DNA of 64,000 bases. It comes from Prevotella sp. UBA2742. GTDB taxonomy: Bacteria > Bacteroidota > Bacteroidia > Bacteroidales > Bacteroidaceae. The stretch spans positions 75,448 to 139,447 of the forward strand of contig DEJS01000022.1 in assembly GCA_002353485.1 (NCBI GenBank), given 5' to 3'. A program made the translations under genes and the position numbers. Shown one piece after another: positions 23,783 through 32,222 of the stretch. Each line of letters opens with the position of its first letter. Within the stretch, counting starts at the first letter, position 1. The notes under the pieces were generated by a model. The model was not told the origin of the DNA. It ran no database searches and saw only the letters and a program-made list of their open reading frames with translations.

Positions 23783-24321
23783 AGCTTGTTGTTGTCTTGA
23801 TAGTTCTTGATAAGCCGGGCCAATGCCTGTTTAGCCCTCAGGTATTGCGAAGCAGAGGTTTCGGGCTTGATGCCCAGCAGTAGGGCTATCTCCTTGTGCG
23901 ACAGTTGTTGGAAAACGTAGAGGTTCAGCACCGTGCGGTAGCCTGTTGGCAGTTGTCCAATCAATCTGTTCAGCACCTCGGGTGGTATCAGCCCCACATC
24001 GGGTTCTTCTTCCGTAGCCTGTTCCGGCAGATGGTCGGTGAAGAGCAGCCGTTCGTGCTGTTTGATATAGTCAACGGCATGATGAGCCACAATGGTCAGG
24101 ACCCATGCCTTGAGCGAACCCTCGCTGCGGTGTTGGAAGCGGCTGACGGACGTAAGAATGTTGACAAAAGCATCCTGCACTATGTCGAGTGCCTCGTCCT
24201 GTCGGGGCACATAGCGCAGAGCCGTAGCCAGAGCCACGCCGACGAAACGCTCGTAGAGCCGTCTCCTGGCACTTGCCTCACCACGCCTGATGCTCTCTAT
24301 CAGTTGCCGTTCCGTCTCCAC
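23779..24321 (-). CDS. ECF-type RNA polymerase sigma factor
   Basis: A 180-residue sigma-70 family factor with only regions 2 and 4. Region 2 covers about residues 20-95, with DEALDIVQDAFVNILTSVSRF. Region 4 covers about 118-172, with LPTGYRTVLNLYVFQQLSHKEIALLLGI forming the helix-turn-helix. It would redirect RNA polymerase in response to an envelope signal relayed by the barrel-fused protein encoded directly downstream with a four-base overlap. The upstream lipoprotein gene ends seven bases before its start, so all three are probably cotranscribed. Confidence 0.92.
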   Translation of the reverse strand: METERQLIESIRRGEASARRRLYERFVGVALATALRYVPRQDEALDIVQDAFVNILTSVSRFQHRSEGSLKAWVLTIVAHHAVDYIKQHERLLFTDHLPEQATEEEPDVGLIPPEVLNRLIGQLPTGYRTVLNLYVFQQLSHKEIALLLGIKPETSASQYLRAKQALARLIKNYQDNNKL

Positions 24322-24328
24322 GCTGTTC

Positions 24329-24928
24329 TCAGTTCAGTCGGTTGGTGGTAACGAGTGTCACGGCCAGGGCCGGGTCGAAGTGGTGCACCTCCTCATCGCC
24401 AGGCTTCACGGCATACGGGTCGAGGATGCTTATTTCCTCTATATCCCAGCGAATGCTCCATACATCTCTGTCCATGTCGTAGGTCGAATAGAACGTGGCA
24501 CGAATACGAAGGTCATAGCTTTTCTCTCCCACCTTGACTGCGCATTGGCTCCACTGATTGTTTAGCTCTGCCTCATTATAGGTGACGGTGCTGGAGTAGG
24601 CATACATCATGAAACGCCACTCGGAAGCCGTCAGCTGGGTAATCGGCTCATCTCTCTCCTCAGCAGGAAGTAGTGGTACCAGCAAACGTTCCAAAGGCAG
24701 TTGGGGGATGGAAAAAATGTTGCCTGTGACAGTCAGCATCGTATGGCCTGACACCTGCTTATCAACCACCCATTGCGCTTCATAGCGTGCAACACGCACG
24801 CCGTCGGCGTCATTGACATCACCCTGCAAGTAGGACATAGGCGGGTCCGATTCTTCCTTGCTACAGGCACTGACGAGTAAGACCGTCAGGCACAGCAGCA
24901 TTAGCTTTCCAATGATTCTCTGTTTCAT
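24329..24928 (-). CDS. Lipoprotein of unknown function, first gene of a sigma cassette
   Basis: A 199-residue lipoprotein starting MKQRIIGKLMLLCLTVLLVSAC, with the lipobox VSAC. I chose this ATG (24928) because the signal peptide begins there; the longer reading adds a non-signal-like N-terminus. The mature part is mostly beta-strand-like and has no motif I recognise. It lies seven bases before the ECF sigma gene and may be the sensor or a target of that system. It shares its upstream region with the divergent serpin gene, where three copies of TGCAAGGTTT occur. Confidence 0.7.
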   Translation of the reverse strand: MKQRIIGKLMLLCLTVLLVSACSKEESDPPMSYLQGDVNDADGVRVARYEAQWVVDKQVSGHTMLTVTGNIFSIPQLPLERLLVPLLPAEERDEPITQLTASEWRFMMYAYSSTVTYNEAELNNQWSQCAVKVGEKSYDLRIRATFYSTYDMDRDVWSIRWDIEEISILDPYAVKPGDEEVHHFDPALAVTLVTTNRLN

Positions 24929-24966
24929 ACGTTTGACTGTTTTCCTATATAAACTCGGGAACACAG

Positions 24967-25043
24967 GAAACCTTGCACCGTTTTTCTTACACTTAACGTT
25001 TATTAACCTCCCGTCGTGCAAGGTTTCAGTACCTGCAAGGTTT
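24967..25043. promoter_or_regulatory. Inverted and direct TGCAAGGTTT repeats in a divergent intergenic region
   Basis: GAAACCTTGCAC (24967-24978) and its perfect complement GTGCAAGGTTTC (25016-25027) flank a 37-base spacer, and a third copy TGCAAGGTTT lies at 25034-25043. The region separates the lipoprotein/sigma cassette from the serpin gene. It could be an operator for a dimeric regulator or a binding site for the ECF sigma factor; no consensus promoter is visible here. Confidence 0.5.
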
Positions 25044-25078
25044 AAGGAAGTGAAATGTCCAACTAATACTTACACAAA

Positions 25079-26338
25079 ATGACGAAGCAAGAATTCATTA
25101 AAGGGCTGGCCATCACGCTGATGATGGCGGCTTGCACTACGGAGAGAGAGGGCGATGCCCCGAGCCCCGTTGTCTGCCCCGTGGCAGGTATCGAACTGAC
25201 GCGTGCCGAGAAAGACTTAGTATTGTCGAACAACGACTTTGCCTTCAATCTGTTGCGGCAGGCCACAGCCATTGACGAGACTGGTACTCCACAGGAACGC
25301 ACACTGGTGCTCTCACCCTTTAGCATTACCAGCGTCTTAGGCATGCTGAACAATGGCGCAGCCGGTCTGACACAACAACAGATAAATCAGGTGCTGGGGT
25401 TCACAGATGTCAGTCAGGCAAACCTCTTCTGTCAGAAGCTGAAGCTGCAAGCTCCACGTCTGGACGACAAGACACACATTGCCATAGCTAACAACATCTA
25501 CGTGAACAAAGGCTATCAGCTGAAGCCTGCCTTTCTACAGACGGCCCAGTCCTACTACCAGGCACAGCCTACGACACTCGATTTCCATGATGCCCACACA
25601 ATAGACATCATCAACAAGTGGGCCCAGGACCATACAGAAGACATGATTAGCAAAGTAGTGGACGAAGACAGTTTTGAACCCGATGCCATTAGCTATATGC
25701 TGAATGCCACCTATTTCAAGGGCGAGTGGGCCTGTAAGTTCAATGCTGACATGACGCGTGAAGAGCCATTCTATTCGGAACTTAACAATAAGATAGTCAG
25801 ACGAGTGCCCATGATGCAGCAGGAGGGAACCTTTGGCTATACCCAAAGCGACGACTACCAGTTGCTGCAGATGCCTTTTGGCAATGGACTCTTTGCTATG
25901 ACCTTCATACTGCCAAGGGAAGGAAAGACCCTGCACGACGTGAAGTCGAGCATCTGGGGAGGCTGGTGGCAGGAACTGCGTAAGCGATTGATATCAGAGA
26001 AAGTGCAGGTTAAGATACCTCGTTTCGAAATCAGCACCGTCATAGACCTTGTGCAGCTGATGAGCGACTTAGGCATGCCCCTTGCTTTCACCGAGGCAGC
26101 CGAATTTCCTGACCTATGCCAGCAACCCGCCTTTATCGGGAAGATGAACCAGTGCGCCCGTATCAAGGTGAACGAACAAGGCGCCGAGGCAGCAGCAGTG
26201 ACTACGGTACCAATCATATGCACCTCATTTTTGGGCACTGCCTTCGTCGCCAACCGTCCCTTCCTTTATGTCATCAGCGAACAGTCGACAGGCACCATCC
26301 TCTTTATAGGGCAATACACCGGGGTAGAGGAAGAGTAA
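25079..26338 (+). CDS. Serpin-family protease inhibitor lipoprotein
   Basis: A 419-residue serpin: a suicide inhibitor that traps serine or cysteine proteases by inserting its reactive loop into a beta sheet. The N-terminus has a lipobox (MMAAC, Cys19), so it is probably membrane-anchored and exposed. The serpin core runs from about residue 50 (NDFAFNLLRQA) and includes NATYFKGEW, the proximal hinge NEQGAEAAAVTTV, and the distal FVANRPFLYVI and GTILFIGQYT. By the usual 17-residue spacing from the hinge Glu, the P1-P1' bond would be Thr-Ser with Cys at P2, but this is an inference. The hinge is Ala-rich, as needed for inhibitors. Divergent from the sigma cassette. Confidence 0.92.
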   Translation: MTKQEFIKGLAITLMMAACTTEREGDAPSPVVCPVAGIELTRAEKDLVLSNNDFAFNLLRQATAIDETGTPQERTLVLSPFSITSVLGMLNNGAAGLTQQQINQVLGFTDVSQANLFCQKLKLQAPRLDDKTHIAIANNIYVNKGYQLKPAFLQTAQSYYQAQPTTLDFHDAHTIDIINKWAQDHTEDMISKVVDEDSFEPDAISYMLNATYFKGEWACKFNADMTREEPFYSELNNKIVRRVPMMQQEGTFGYTQSDDYQLLQMPFGNGLFAMTFILPREGKTLHDVKSSIWGGWWQELRKRLISEKVQVKIPRFEISTVIDLVQLMSDLGMPLAFTEAAEFPDLCQQPAFIGKMNQCARIKVNEQGAEAAAVTTVPIICTSFLGTAFVANRPFLYVISEQSTGTILFIGQYTGVEEE

Positions 26339-26399
26339 TGCTCTTCTTCAGATACATACGTCAGGAAGCCGACAGGCTGAATACCACTCCCTGAACACA

Positions 26400-26435
26400 A
26401 AGCAGCCCGCTCTACATGTGAAGAGCGGGCTGCTT
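26400..26435. terminator. Bidirectional terminator between serpin and secDF
   Basis: Perfect 14-base arms AAGCAGCCCGCTCT (26400-26413) and AGAGCGGGCTGCTT (26422-26435) with an 8-base loop, then an AT-rich stretch. It separates the converging serpin and secDF genes. Confidence 0.85.
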
Positions 26436-26466
26436 ATATTATAATATTATATATAAGGTGTAAGCC

Positions 26467-29400
26467 TTATGCCTTAGCCTCTTCGGCCACGTCGGCCTCG
26501 CGGATGGTGCGACCCATCACGATGAATGCCGTAGGAGCAGCGATGAAGAGCGACGACAGCGTACCGAAGACAACACCCAGAATCATGGCAAACGAGAAGC
26601 TGCGGATAGAGTCACCACCGAGGATGAAGATACACAGCAGCACGATAAGCGTCGTGACCGACGTATTGATGGTACGAGCCAGCGTCTGGTTCAGCGAGTC
26701 ATTAAACAGCTGCTGACGGTCACGCTTGCCATAGAGCTGGAAGTTCTCACGGATACGGTCGAACACCACCACCTTATCGTTGATAGAGTAACCTATCACT
26801 GTCAGGATAGCACCGATAAACACCTGGTCAATCTCCAGTGACATGGGTACCCAGCCCCACAGCACAGAGTAGAAGCCGATAACCACCAGGGCATCCAGAG
26901 CCAGGGCAATAGTAGCACCCGTAGAGTAAGCCACATTGCGGAAACGCAGCAGGATGTAGAGGAAGATGGCTATAAGGGCGATGATGACCGAGATGATAGC
27001 ACCGTAGGTGATATCCTTGGCCACGGCAGGTCCTACCTTAGCCGAGCTGATGATGGAGCCACCCTGACGTACGTCGGGGTTCTTGAAGGCCTCAACACTG
27101 GCCTGGCTCACGAAGCCACCCTTCTTCAGAGCGTTGTAGAGTATGGTCTCTGCCTCGTCGTCCACGTTAGGATTGTTTGACTCGATGTCCCAGTTGGTCG
27201 ATACACGGATGGTCTTTCCGTCAGTACCCAGGGCAATGACTGAGGTGTTAGCCTCCTTGCCGGTGTTCTCGCCAACGGTGTTGACAAAGACACCTGCCAG
27301 TGCCTGGCGCACATCCTCGACATGGCTCTCCTTGTCGAGCGTGATGACGTAGTTACGACCTCCGGTGAAGTCGATGCTCTGGCTCAGGCCACGAACGGCA
27401 AACGAGATGAGGAACAGCACGGCAGCACAGCCCCAGATGATGAACGACTTCTTGTACATGCCCATAAAGTTGTAGTGAGCATTCTGCATCAGGTTCTTCG
27501 AGTAGCCGGTAACAAAGGTCAGGTCGAGCCACTTGTCCTTCTTCAGACGGTTCTCGTAGACCAGACGGGTCAGGAACACAGCGGTGAAGAACGAGCAGAA
27601 GATACCGATGATCCACGTGGTGGCAAAGCCCTTGACAGGACCCGTACCGAAGAACAGCAGGATGAAACCGGTAATCAGTGAAGTAACGTTCGAGTCGAAG
27701 ATAGCCGAGAAGGCGTTCGAGTAACCTTTCTGCAGAGCCTCCTTCATGCCGAGGCCACGCTTCAGTTCCTCCTTGATACGCTCGTAAATCAGCACGTTAG
27801 CATCGACGGCAGTACCCAGCGTCAGCACGATACCGGCAATACCCGGCATGGTCAGTGCAGCCTGGAACGAGGTCAGAATACCCAGTGTGAAGAACAGGTT
27901 GAACAGCAGGGCGATATCGGCCAGGATGCCGGGAATAAAGCCGTACAGCATAATCATGTACACCATCAGCAGCACGAAAGCTACGACAAACGAGATGATA
28001 CCCTGCTTGATGGACTGAGCACCCAGCGAGGGACCTACCACCTCTTCCTGCACGATACGGGTGGGAGCTGGCATCTTACCTGAGTTCAGCGTGTTAGCCA
28101 GGTCCTTGGTGTCCTCAATAGTGAAGTTACCCGTAATCTGCGAGTTTCCACCGTCAATCTGCGAAAGAATACGGGGAGCCGAGTACACGGCGTCATCAAG
28201 CACGATGGCTACGCCACGACCAATGTTCTGTTTCGTAATCTGGCTCCAGCGACGGGCACCATCAGAGTTCATCTGCATCGATACCGAGGGATGGCCCATC
28301 TGGTCGAAGTCGTCCTTCGACGAAGTGATGACGTCACCTTCCAGCGGAGCACGGCCACTGGGCTCGGTAATCTTCAGGGCGTACAGGGCGAAGACGTCGC
28401 CACGCGTGTTCTCGCCACCGAAGTCCTCAGCCTTGGCACCCCAGCGCAGCTTGCACTCAGCAGGCAGCACCTGACGGGCGATGTCGCTGTAGATGACCTT
28501 ATTGACGTCGGCAGTATCGCGGGCATTGGCATAGCCTACGATGGCCAGTCCCTGCGGCACGGGCTGCAGCACAGCAAACAGAGGGTTCTGCTTCAGGGCG
28601 TCGGCCTTAGCCTGAGCGTCCTGCTTCTTGGTATCCTTCTTGGCCAGCTTAGCAGTAAGGTCGGTGCTCTTGCTGGCTACTGAATCGCCAGCCACGGCAG
28701 CCACGGCAGCACTGTCGGCAGGAGCCGCAGCAGCTGTGGTGTCAACAGCGGCAGAAGCATCACCACCCAGGGCAGCATACCTCTGGTTCAGCTGAGCCAG
28801 CAGCGGATAGATTTCCTGTGAGTTATAGGTCTCCCAGAACTCGAGGTTGGCCGAACCCTGCAGCAACTTACGCACACGCTCGGGTTCCTTGATACCAGGC
28901 ATCTCAACCATGATACGGCCGGACTGGCCCTCCAACTTCTGGATGTTAGGCTGAACGACACCGAACTTATCGATACGGTTACGTACGACGTTGAACGAGT
29001 TGTCAACAGCCGACTGCACCTCGGCACGGAGGGCACTCTCCACCTCTGAATCCGATGACGATGTGCTCACCTTGCCCTTCATCTGCTGAGTAGCAAAGAT
29101 AGCAGCCAAGGGGCGACCGTTCGAATTCTGCTTCCAATACTTGATAAACAGGGAGATGAAGTCGTCCTGACTGGTCTCCTCTTCCTTCTTAGCCTGTTCC
29201 ATGGATTTACGATAGGCAGCATCGGTCTTGTGGTCTGCCAGCACGTCAACGACATCAGGCACCGACACCTCCAAGATAACGTTCATACCGCCCTTCAGGT
29301 CAAGACCCAGGCCAATCTCCATCTCGCGGCACTGCTTGAACGAATAGATTCCGCAGTACACTTTCTCGTTCATGATAGAGTCCAGATACTCCTGACCAGC

Positions 29401-29523
29401 CTCCTCACCCATGGCAGCAGCCTTACTCTCGTAATGGCGCGTCACAAACGAGAAGGAAAGGTAGAAGCAGCATACCAGAATCAGAACGATTGCGATAAAC
29501 TTTACAATTCCTTTGTTTTGCAT
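26467..29523 (-). CDS. secDF: Protein translocase SecDF fusion
   Basis: A 1,018-residue fusion of SecD and SecF, the proton-driven accessory of the SecYEG channel that pulls preproteins into the periplasm. The SecD half starts with one membrane segment, has the P1 head (GLDLKGGMNVILEV at about 75-88) and five further segments. The SecF half starts near residue 690 (SFIIWGCAAVLFLISF) and includes FTGGRNYVI and the motif YSINDKVVVFDRIREN. The P1 head contains an unusual Ala/Lys-rich low-complexity insert at about 255-310. Fusion is normal in Bacteroidetes. It has its own promoter at 29571-29601. Confidence 0.96.
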   Translation of the reverse strand: MQNKGIVKFIAIVLILVCCFYLSFSFVTRHYESKAAAMGEEAGQEYLDSIMNEKVYCGIYSFKQCREMEIGLGLDLKGGMNVILEVSVPDVVDVLADHKTDAAYRKSMEQAKKEEETSQDDFISLFIKYWKQNSNGRPLAAIFATQQMKGKVSTSSSDSEVESALRAEVQSAVDNSFNVVRNRIDKFGVVQPNIQKLEGQSGRIMVEMPGIKEPERVRKLLQGSANLEFWETYNSQEIYPLLAQLNQRYAALGGDASAAVDTTAAAAPADSAAVAAVAGDSVASKSTDLTAKLAKKDTKKQDAQAKADALKQNPLFAVLQPVPQGLAIVGYANARDTADVNKVIYSDIARQVLPAECKLRWGAKAEDFGGENTRGDVFALYALKITEPSGRAPLEGDVITSSKDDFDQMGHPSVSMQMNSDGARRWSQITKQNIGRGVAIVLDDAVYSAPRILSQIDGGNSQITGNFTIEDTKDLANTLNSGKMPAPTRIVQEEVVGPSLGAQSIKQGIISFVVAFVLLMVYMIMLYGFIPGILADIALLFNLFFTLGILTSFQAALTMPGIAGIVLTLGTAVDANVLIYERIKEELKRGLGMKEALQKGYSNAFSAIFDSNVTSLITGFILLFFGTGPVKGFATTWIIGIFCSFFTAVFLTRLVYENRLKKDKWLDLTFVTGYSKNLMQNAHYNFMGMYKKSFIIWGCAAVLFLISFAVRGLSQSIDFTGGRNYVITLDKESHVEDVRQALAGVFVNTVGENTGKEANTSVIALGTDGKTIRVSTNWDIESNNPNVDDEAETILYNALKKGGFVSQASVEAFKNPDVRQGGSIISSAKVGPAVAKDITYGAIISVIIALIAIFLYILLRFRNVAYSTGATIALALDALVVIGFYSVLWGWVPMSLEIDQVFIGAILTVIGYSINDKVVVFDRIRENFQLYGKRDRQQLFNDSLNQTLARTINTSVTTLIVLLCIFILGGDSIRSFSFAMILGVVFGTLSSLFIAAPTAFIVMGRTIREADVAEEAKA

Positions 29524-29570
29524 TTTGTTTTTGTTGTTATTTTAATTATATCTTTCTCTATTTGAGCCTG

Positions 29571-29601
29571 CAAATATACTGATTTTTCTTCACTTACCGA
29601 A
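29571..29601 (-). promoter_or_regulatory. Promoter of secDF
   Basis: On the minus strand TTCG (29598-29601, one change from TTTG), 19 bases and TATATTTG (29571-29578). The leader to the ATG at 29523 is about 45 bases. Confidence 0.6.
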
Positions 29602-29620
29602 ATTTATCCGCGTTTTTCGT

Positions 29621-30733
29621 TCATTTTTTAATGTTTTCGCCCATTTTTAGCCAGCAAATCAACGGATTATGGTCACTGGCGTCCATGTGAGCATCTATTT
29701 TGCAGTTATACGGCTGTATGTCTTCTGAGCAAAAAAGATGGTCTATTCGCAACGAAAAAGCTTTCTGATTATATGACAAACCTATGCCCCACCCCGTCTC
29801 CACGAAACAGTCGCGCAACAGTTGTGTCATCTGACGTCGAGAATAGGAGACGGGATTGTCGTTGAAGTCACCGCAGACAATGATAGGATATTGGCTATGG
29901 CTCTCCACATAACGCTTCACGGCACGTATCTGTCCTGCCCGCTTGGCGTTGGCCTCGGCCAGCTTCACCAGCAACAGCTTCGACTCCTGACGGGCCGAGT
30001 CTGACGACATCTTGCCATGCAGTATCTGACGGTACTGCTGACGGTCTTCGGTAGTCAGATGACAGCTCTCAAAATGGTTATTCACCACAATCAGCGTGTC
30101 GTTCCCCACCTTGAGCCACCAGGCGGCACTGCCGTTGGCCAGCGAGGCATACTCTATGCGCTCGCGCTTCACAATGGGGTAGCGCGTATGAATGCCAAGA
30201 GCGTTAAAGCTCTCGGGCTGGTTCACCAGTACAAGGGTGTCGTTATAGGCGTATGTCTGCTTATATTCCCTAAAGGCATTGCCGCGCCATGTGTCGACAT
30301 CCTCCTGCAGACACACAATGTCGGCATCTTCATGCTTCAGATACTCCAATACCGTCTTAAAGCCGTCCTCGTATTTATAGTTGCCACCATACGCACACAC
30401 ATTATACGAGATTATCTTGATGGCCCCGTCGGGTATGTCCTTCGCCGAGTTCATCGGCAGATATATACTGATTGGAACATACGCAAGCAGATACCCTGCA
30501 ATGGGTATCCACGCCATCTTCCACTTGAACATCAGCCACACGAACAGAAAGCCCATGTTGAGCAACAGGAAAACGGGAAAAGCCATTCCCGTCGTCGACA
30601 ACATTGGATGTTCCGATGGATCCAGCCGGTCGCTGAAACCCACCAGCAACATCAGGACAACAGTGACCACGTTGGCCCCCGCTATCATCTGAACGGTCAG
30701 TTGCTTCAGCTTACTAATCACGACTCTGTTCAA
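29621..30733 (-). CDS. Membrane-anchored endonuclease/exonuclease/phosphatase family protein
   Basis: A 370-residue protein with three N-terminal membrane helices (about 15-33, 50-70, 73-93) and a C-terminal EEP-fold catalytic domain. Catalytic motifs are present: ISYNVCAYGG, DIVCLQED (metal Glu), VVNNHFES, CGDFNDNPVS (Asp/Asn) and DASDHNPLICW (Asp/His). EEP enzymes cleave phosphodiester or phosphomonoester bonds in DNA, inositol phosphates or sphingomyelin; the substrate is unknown here. The active site should lie outside the inner membrane if the three helices span it. Its start overlaps the end of the rhomboid gene by 20 bases. Confidence 0.85.
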   Translation of the reverse strand: MNRVVISKLKQLTVQMIAGANVVTVVLMLLVGFSDRLDPSEHPMLSTTGMAFPVFLLLNMGFLFVWLMFKWKMAWIPIAGYLLAYVPISIYLPMNSAKDIPDGAIKIISYNVCAYGGNYKYEDGFKTVLEYLKHEDADIVCLQEDVDTWRGNAFREYKQTYAYNDTLVLVNQPESFNALGIHTRYPIVKRERIEYASLANGSAAWWLKVGNDTLIVVNNHFESCHLTTEDRQQYRQILHGKMSSDSARQESKLLLVKLAEANAKRAGQIRAVKRYVESHSQYPIIVCGDFNDNPVSYSRRQMTQLLRDCFVETGWGIGLSYNQKAFSLRIDHLFCSEDIQPYNCKIDAHMDASDHNPLICWLKMGENIKK

Positions 30734-31637
30734 ACAATTTGCGCTTCTCGTCCTTCGTCAGACTGTCGTAGCCGCTCTTGCGAATCTTGTCAAGGATAGC
30801 GTCTATTTCTTCCTGGTTCTGGCGCTTACGTGCATTATATTCTTCGTCACTCTCGCTACGTGGGTCTGTAGACTCGGTCCTCATGTGGCTGCGCCGGGAC
30901 TGCTGATGATTGTCATAGCGGCGTTTCAGGTTCTCAAAATACTCACGACCATACGAACGGCCGCCTAAGTCATACGAGTTAGGATGTTTGTTCCAATAGC
31001 GAATCAGCAGGAATCCGAACAACATACCTCCCAGGTGTGCCATGTGTGCCACCCCGTCGCCAGGTCCGCTCATGGCCGAGAACAGCTCTATTACAATATA
31101 GCCCAGCACCAGCCACTTGGCCTTGATAGGGAACGGGAAGGGAATGATGAACAGACGCTCGTTAGGAAATATCATGCCAAAGGCCAGCAGAATGCCATAC
31201 ACGGCTCCCGAGGCTCCTATCGTAGTCCATAGATTGATGTAGGCATCAGTCGTCATCTGCACCCCGCCGGCATTCACGTACTGATAGGCCGCAATGCCCT
31301 GTATGGAGTAGTCGACATACTGTACCAGCTCCTGAGTGATACCAGCGCCCAAACCACAGACAATGTAATAAAAAAGGAACTTCTTCGGACCCCATACACG
31401 TTCTATCACACTACCAAACATCCACAATGCGAACATATTGAAGAAAATGTGGGTCAATCCGCCATGCAGAAACATGTAGGTAAAGAACTGGTAGATTCGG
31501 AAGTCGCTGGCCAGGAAAAAGTGTAGTCCGAGCATCGACGTCAGGTTGATACCCCTCAACTCTAACACCCATGTGGCTATGAAAGCCAAAAAATTGACTA
31601 TCAGCAGATTCTTGGTCGCTGTCGGCATATTATTCAT
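30714..31637 (-). CDS. Rhomboid-family intramembrane serine protease
   Basis: A 307-residue polytopic protein with six membrane helices in the first 215 residues. Catalytic Ser lies in GASGAVYG (about 143-150) and catalytic His in HMAHLGG (about 200). The N-terminal helix is followed by the typical L1 loop, and FLHGGLTHIFFNMFALWMFG carries the conserved His/Asn oxyanion residues. A soluble, charged C-terminal tail (about 235-307) is rich in Arg, Glu and Asp. The enzyme cleaves membrane proteins within the bilayer; its substrates are unknown. It is followed by, and overlaps, the endonuclease-family gene. Confidence 0.92.
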   Translation of the reverse strand: MNNMPTATKNLLIVNFLAFIATWVLELRGINLTSMLGLHFFLASDFRIYQFFTYMFLHGGLTHIFFNMFALWMFGSVIERVWGPKKFLFYYIVCGLGAGITQELVQYVDYSIQGIAAYQYVNAGGVQMTTDAYINLWTTIGASGAVYGILLAFGMIFPNERLFIIPFPFPIKAKWLVLGYIVIELFSAMSGPGDGVAHMAHLGGMLFGFLLIRYWNKHPNSYDLGGRSYGREYFENLKRRYDNHQQSRRSHMRTESTDPRSESDEEYNARKRQNQEEIDAILDKIRKSGYDSLTKDEKRKLFEQSRD

Positions 31638-31785
31638 ACTTGCAACTCTTTTATTTAGTAACTTACTAATGTTACATAATACACTTTCCAGACCGCAAAA
31701 TTACTAAAAATATCCGTTTTTAAGCACAAAAAGAGCCCAATAGACACTTTTTTTTAGTAAAAAAGTAATTTTTTTGCCTTTTTTG

Positions 31786-31816
31786 TTTGTTTTTTAAATA
31801 CTTTCTCCTATATTTG
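31786..31816 (+). promoter_or_regulatory. Promoter of the HU gene
   Basis: TTTG (31786-31789), 19 bases and TATATTTG (31809-31816). The leader to the ATG at 31871 is about 50 bases. The surrounding sequence is very T-rich. Confidence 0.75.
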
Positions 31817-31870
31817 CGCAAGAAATTGACGTAAATTATTTATAATTCACTTATTTAAAACAACAAAAGT

Positions 31871-32143
31871 ATGAACAAGACAGAATTAATCGATCAGATT
31901 GCAGCAGGTGCTGGTCTGACCAAGGTTGACGCAAAGAAGGCTCTTGAGGCCACAGTAGCAGCTATCACCGACGCTCTGAAGAAAGGTGACAAGGTACAGC
32001 TCGTAGGTTTCGGCACTTTCGCAGTAGCCGAGAAGCCTGCTCGTGAGGGCATTAACCCCGCTACCAAGCAGAAGATTACCATTGCCGCCAAGAAGGTAGC
32101 TAAGTTCAAGGCTGGTGCTGAGCTTGCTGACGCTGTGAAATAA
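31871..32143 (+). CDS. hup: HU-family DNA-binding protein
   Basis: A 90-residue histone-like protein that bends and compacts DNA as a dimer. It has the typical N-terminal helices (MNKTELIDQIAAGAGLTKVDAKKAL), the VQLVGFGTF strand motif at about 42-50, and the beta-arm region (REGINPATKQKITIAAKKV) with the conserved Asn-Pro that intercalates into DNA. Length is exactly that of HU. It is monocistronic, with a clear promoter and terminator, as expected for an abundant protein. Confidence 0.96.
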   Translation: MNKTELIDQIAAGAGLTKVDAKKALEATVAAITDALKKGDKVQLVGFGTFAVAEKPAREGINPATKQKITIAAKKVAKFKAGAELADAVK

Positions 32144-32167
32144 GTCACATTTTGTAAACAAAAAATT

Positions 32168-32200
32168 AAGAGAGGTTCCATTCAGGAGCCTCTCTTTTTT
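32168..32200 (+). terminator. Terminator of the HU gene
   Basis: AAGAGAGG (32168-32175) pairs with CCTCTCTT (32189-32196), extended inward by TTCC/GGAG to about 12 bp with loop ATTCA, followed by a T-run. Confidence 0.85.
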
Positions 32201-32222
32201 CTGTATAGTCTTCCGCAGGGGA

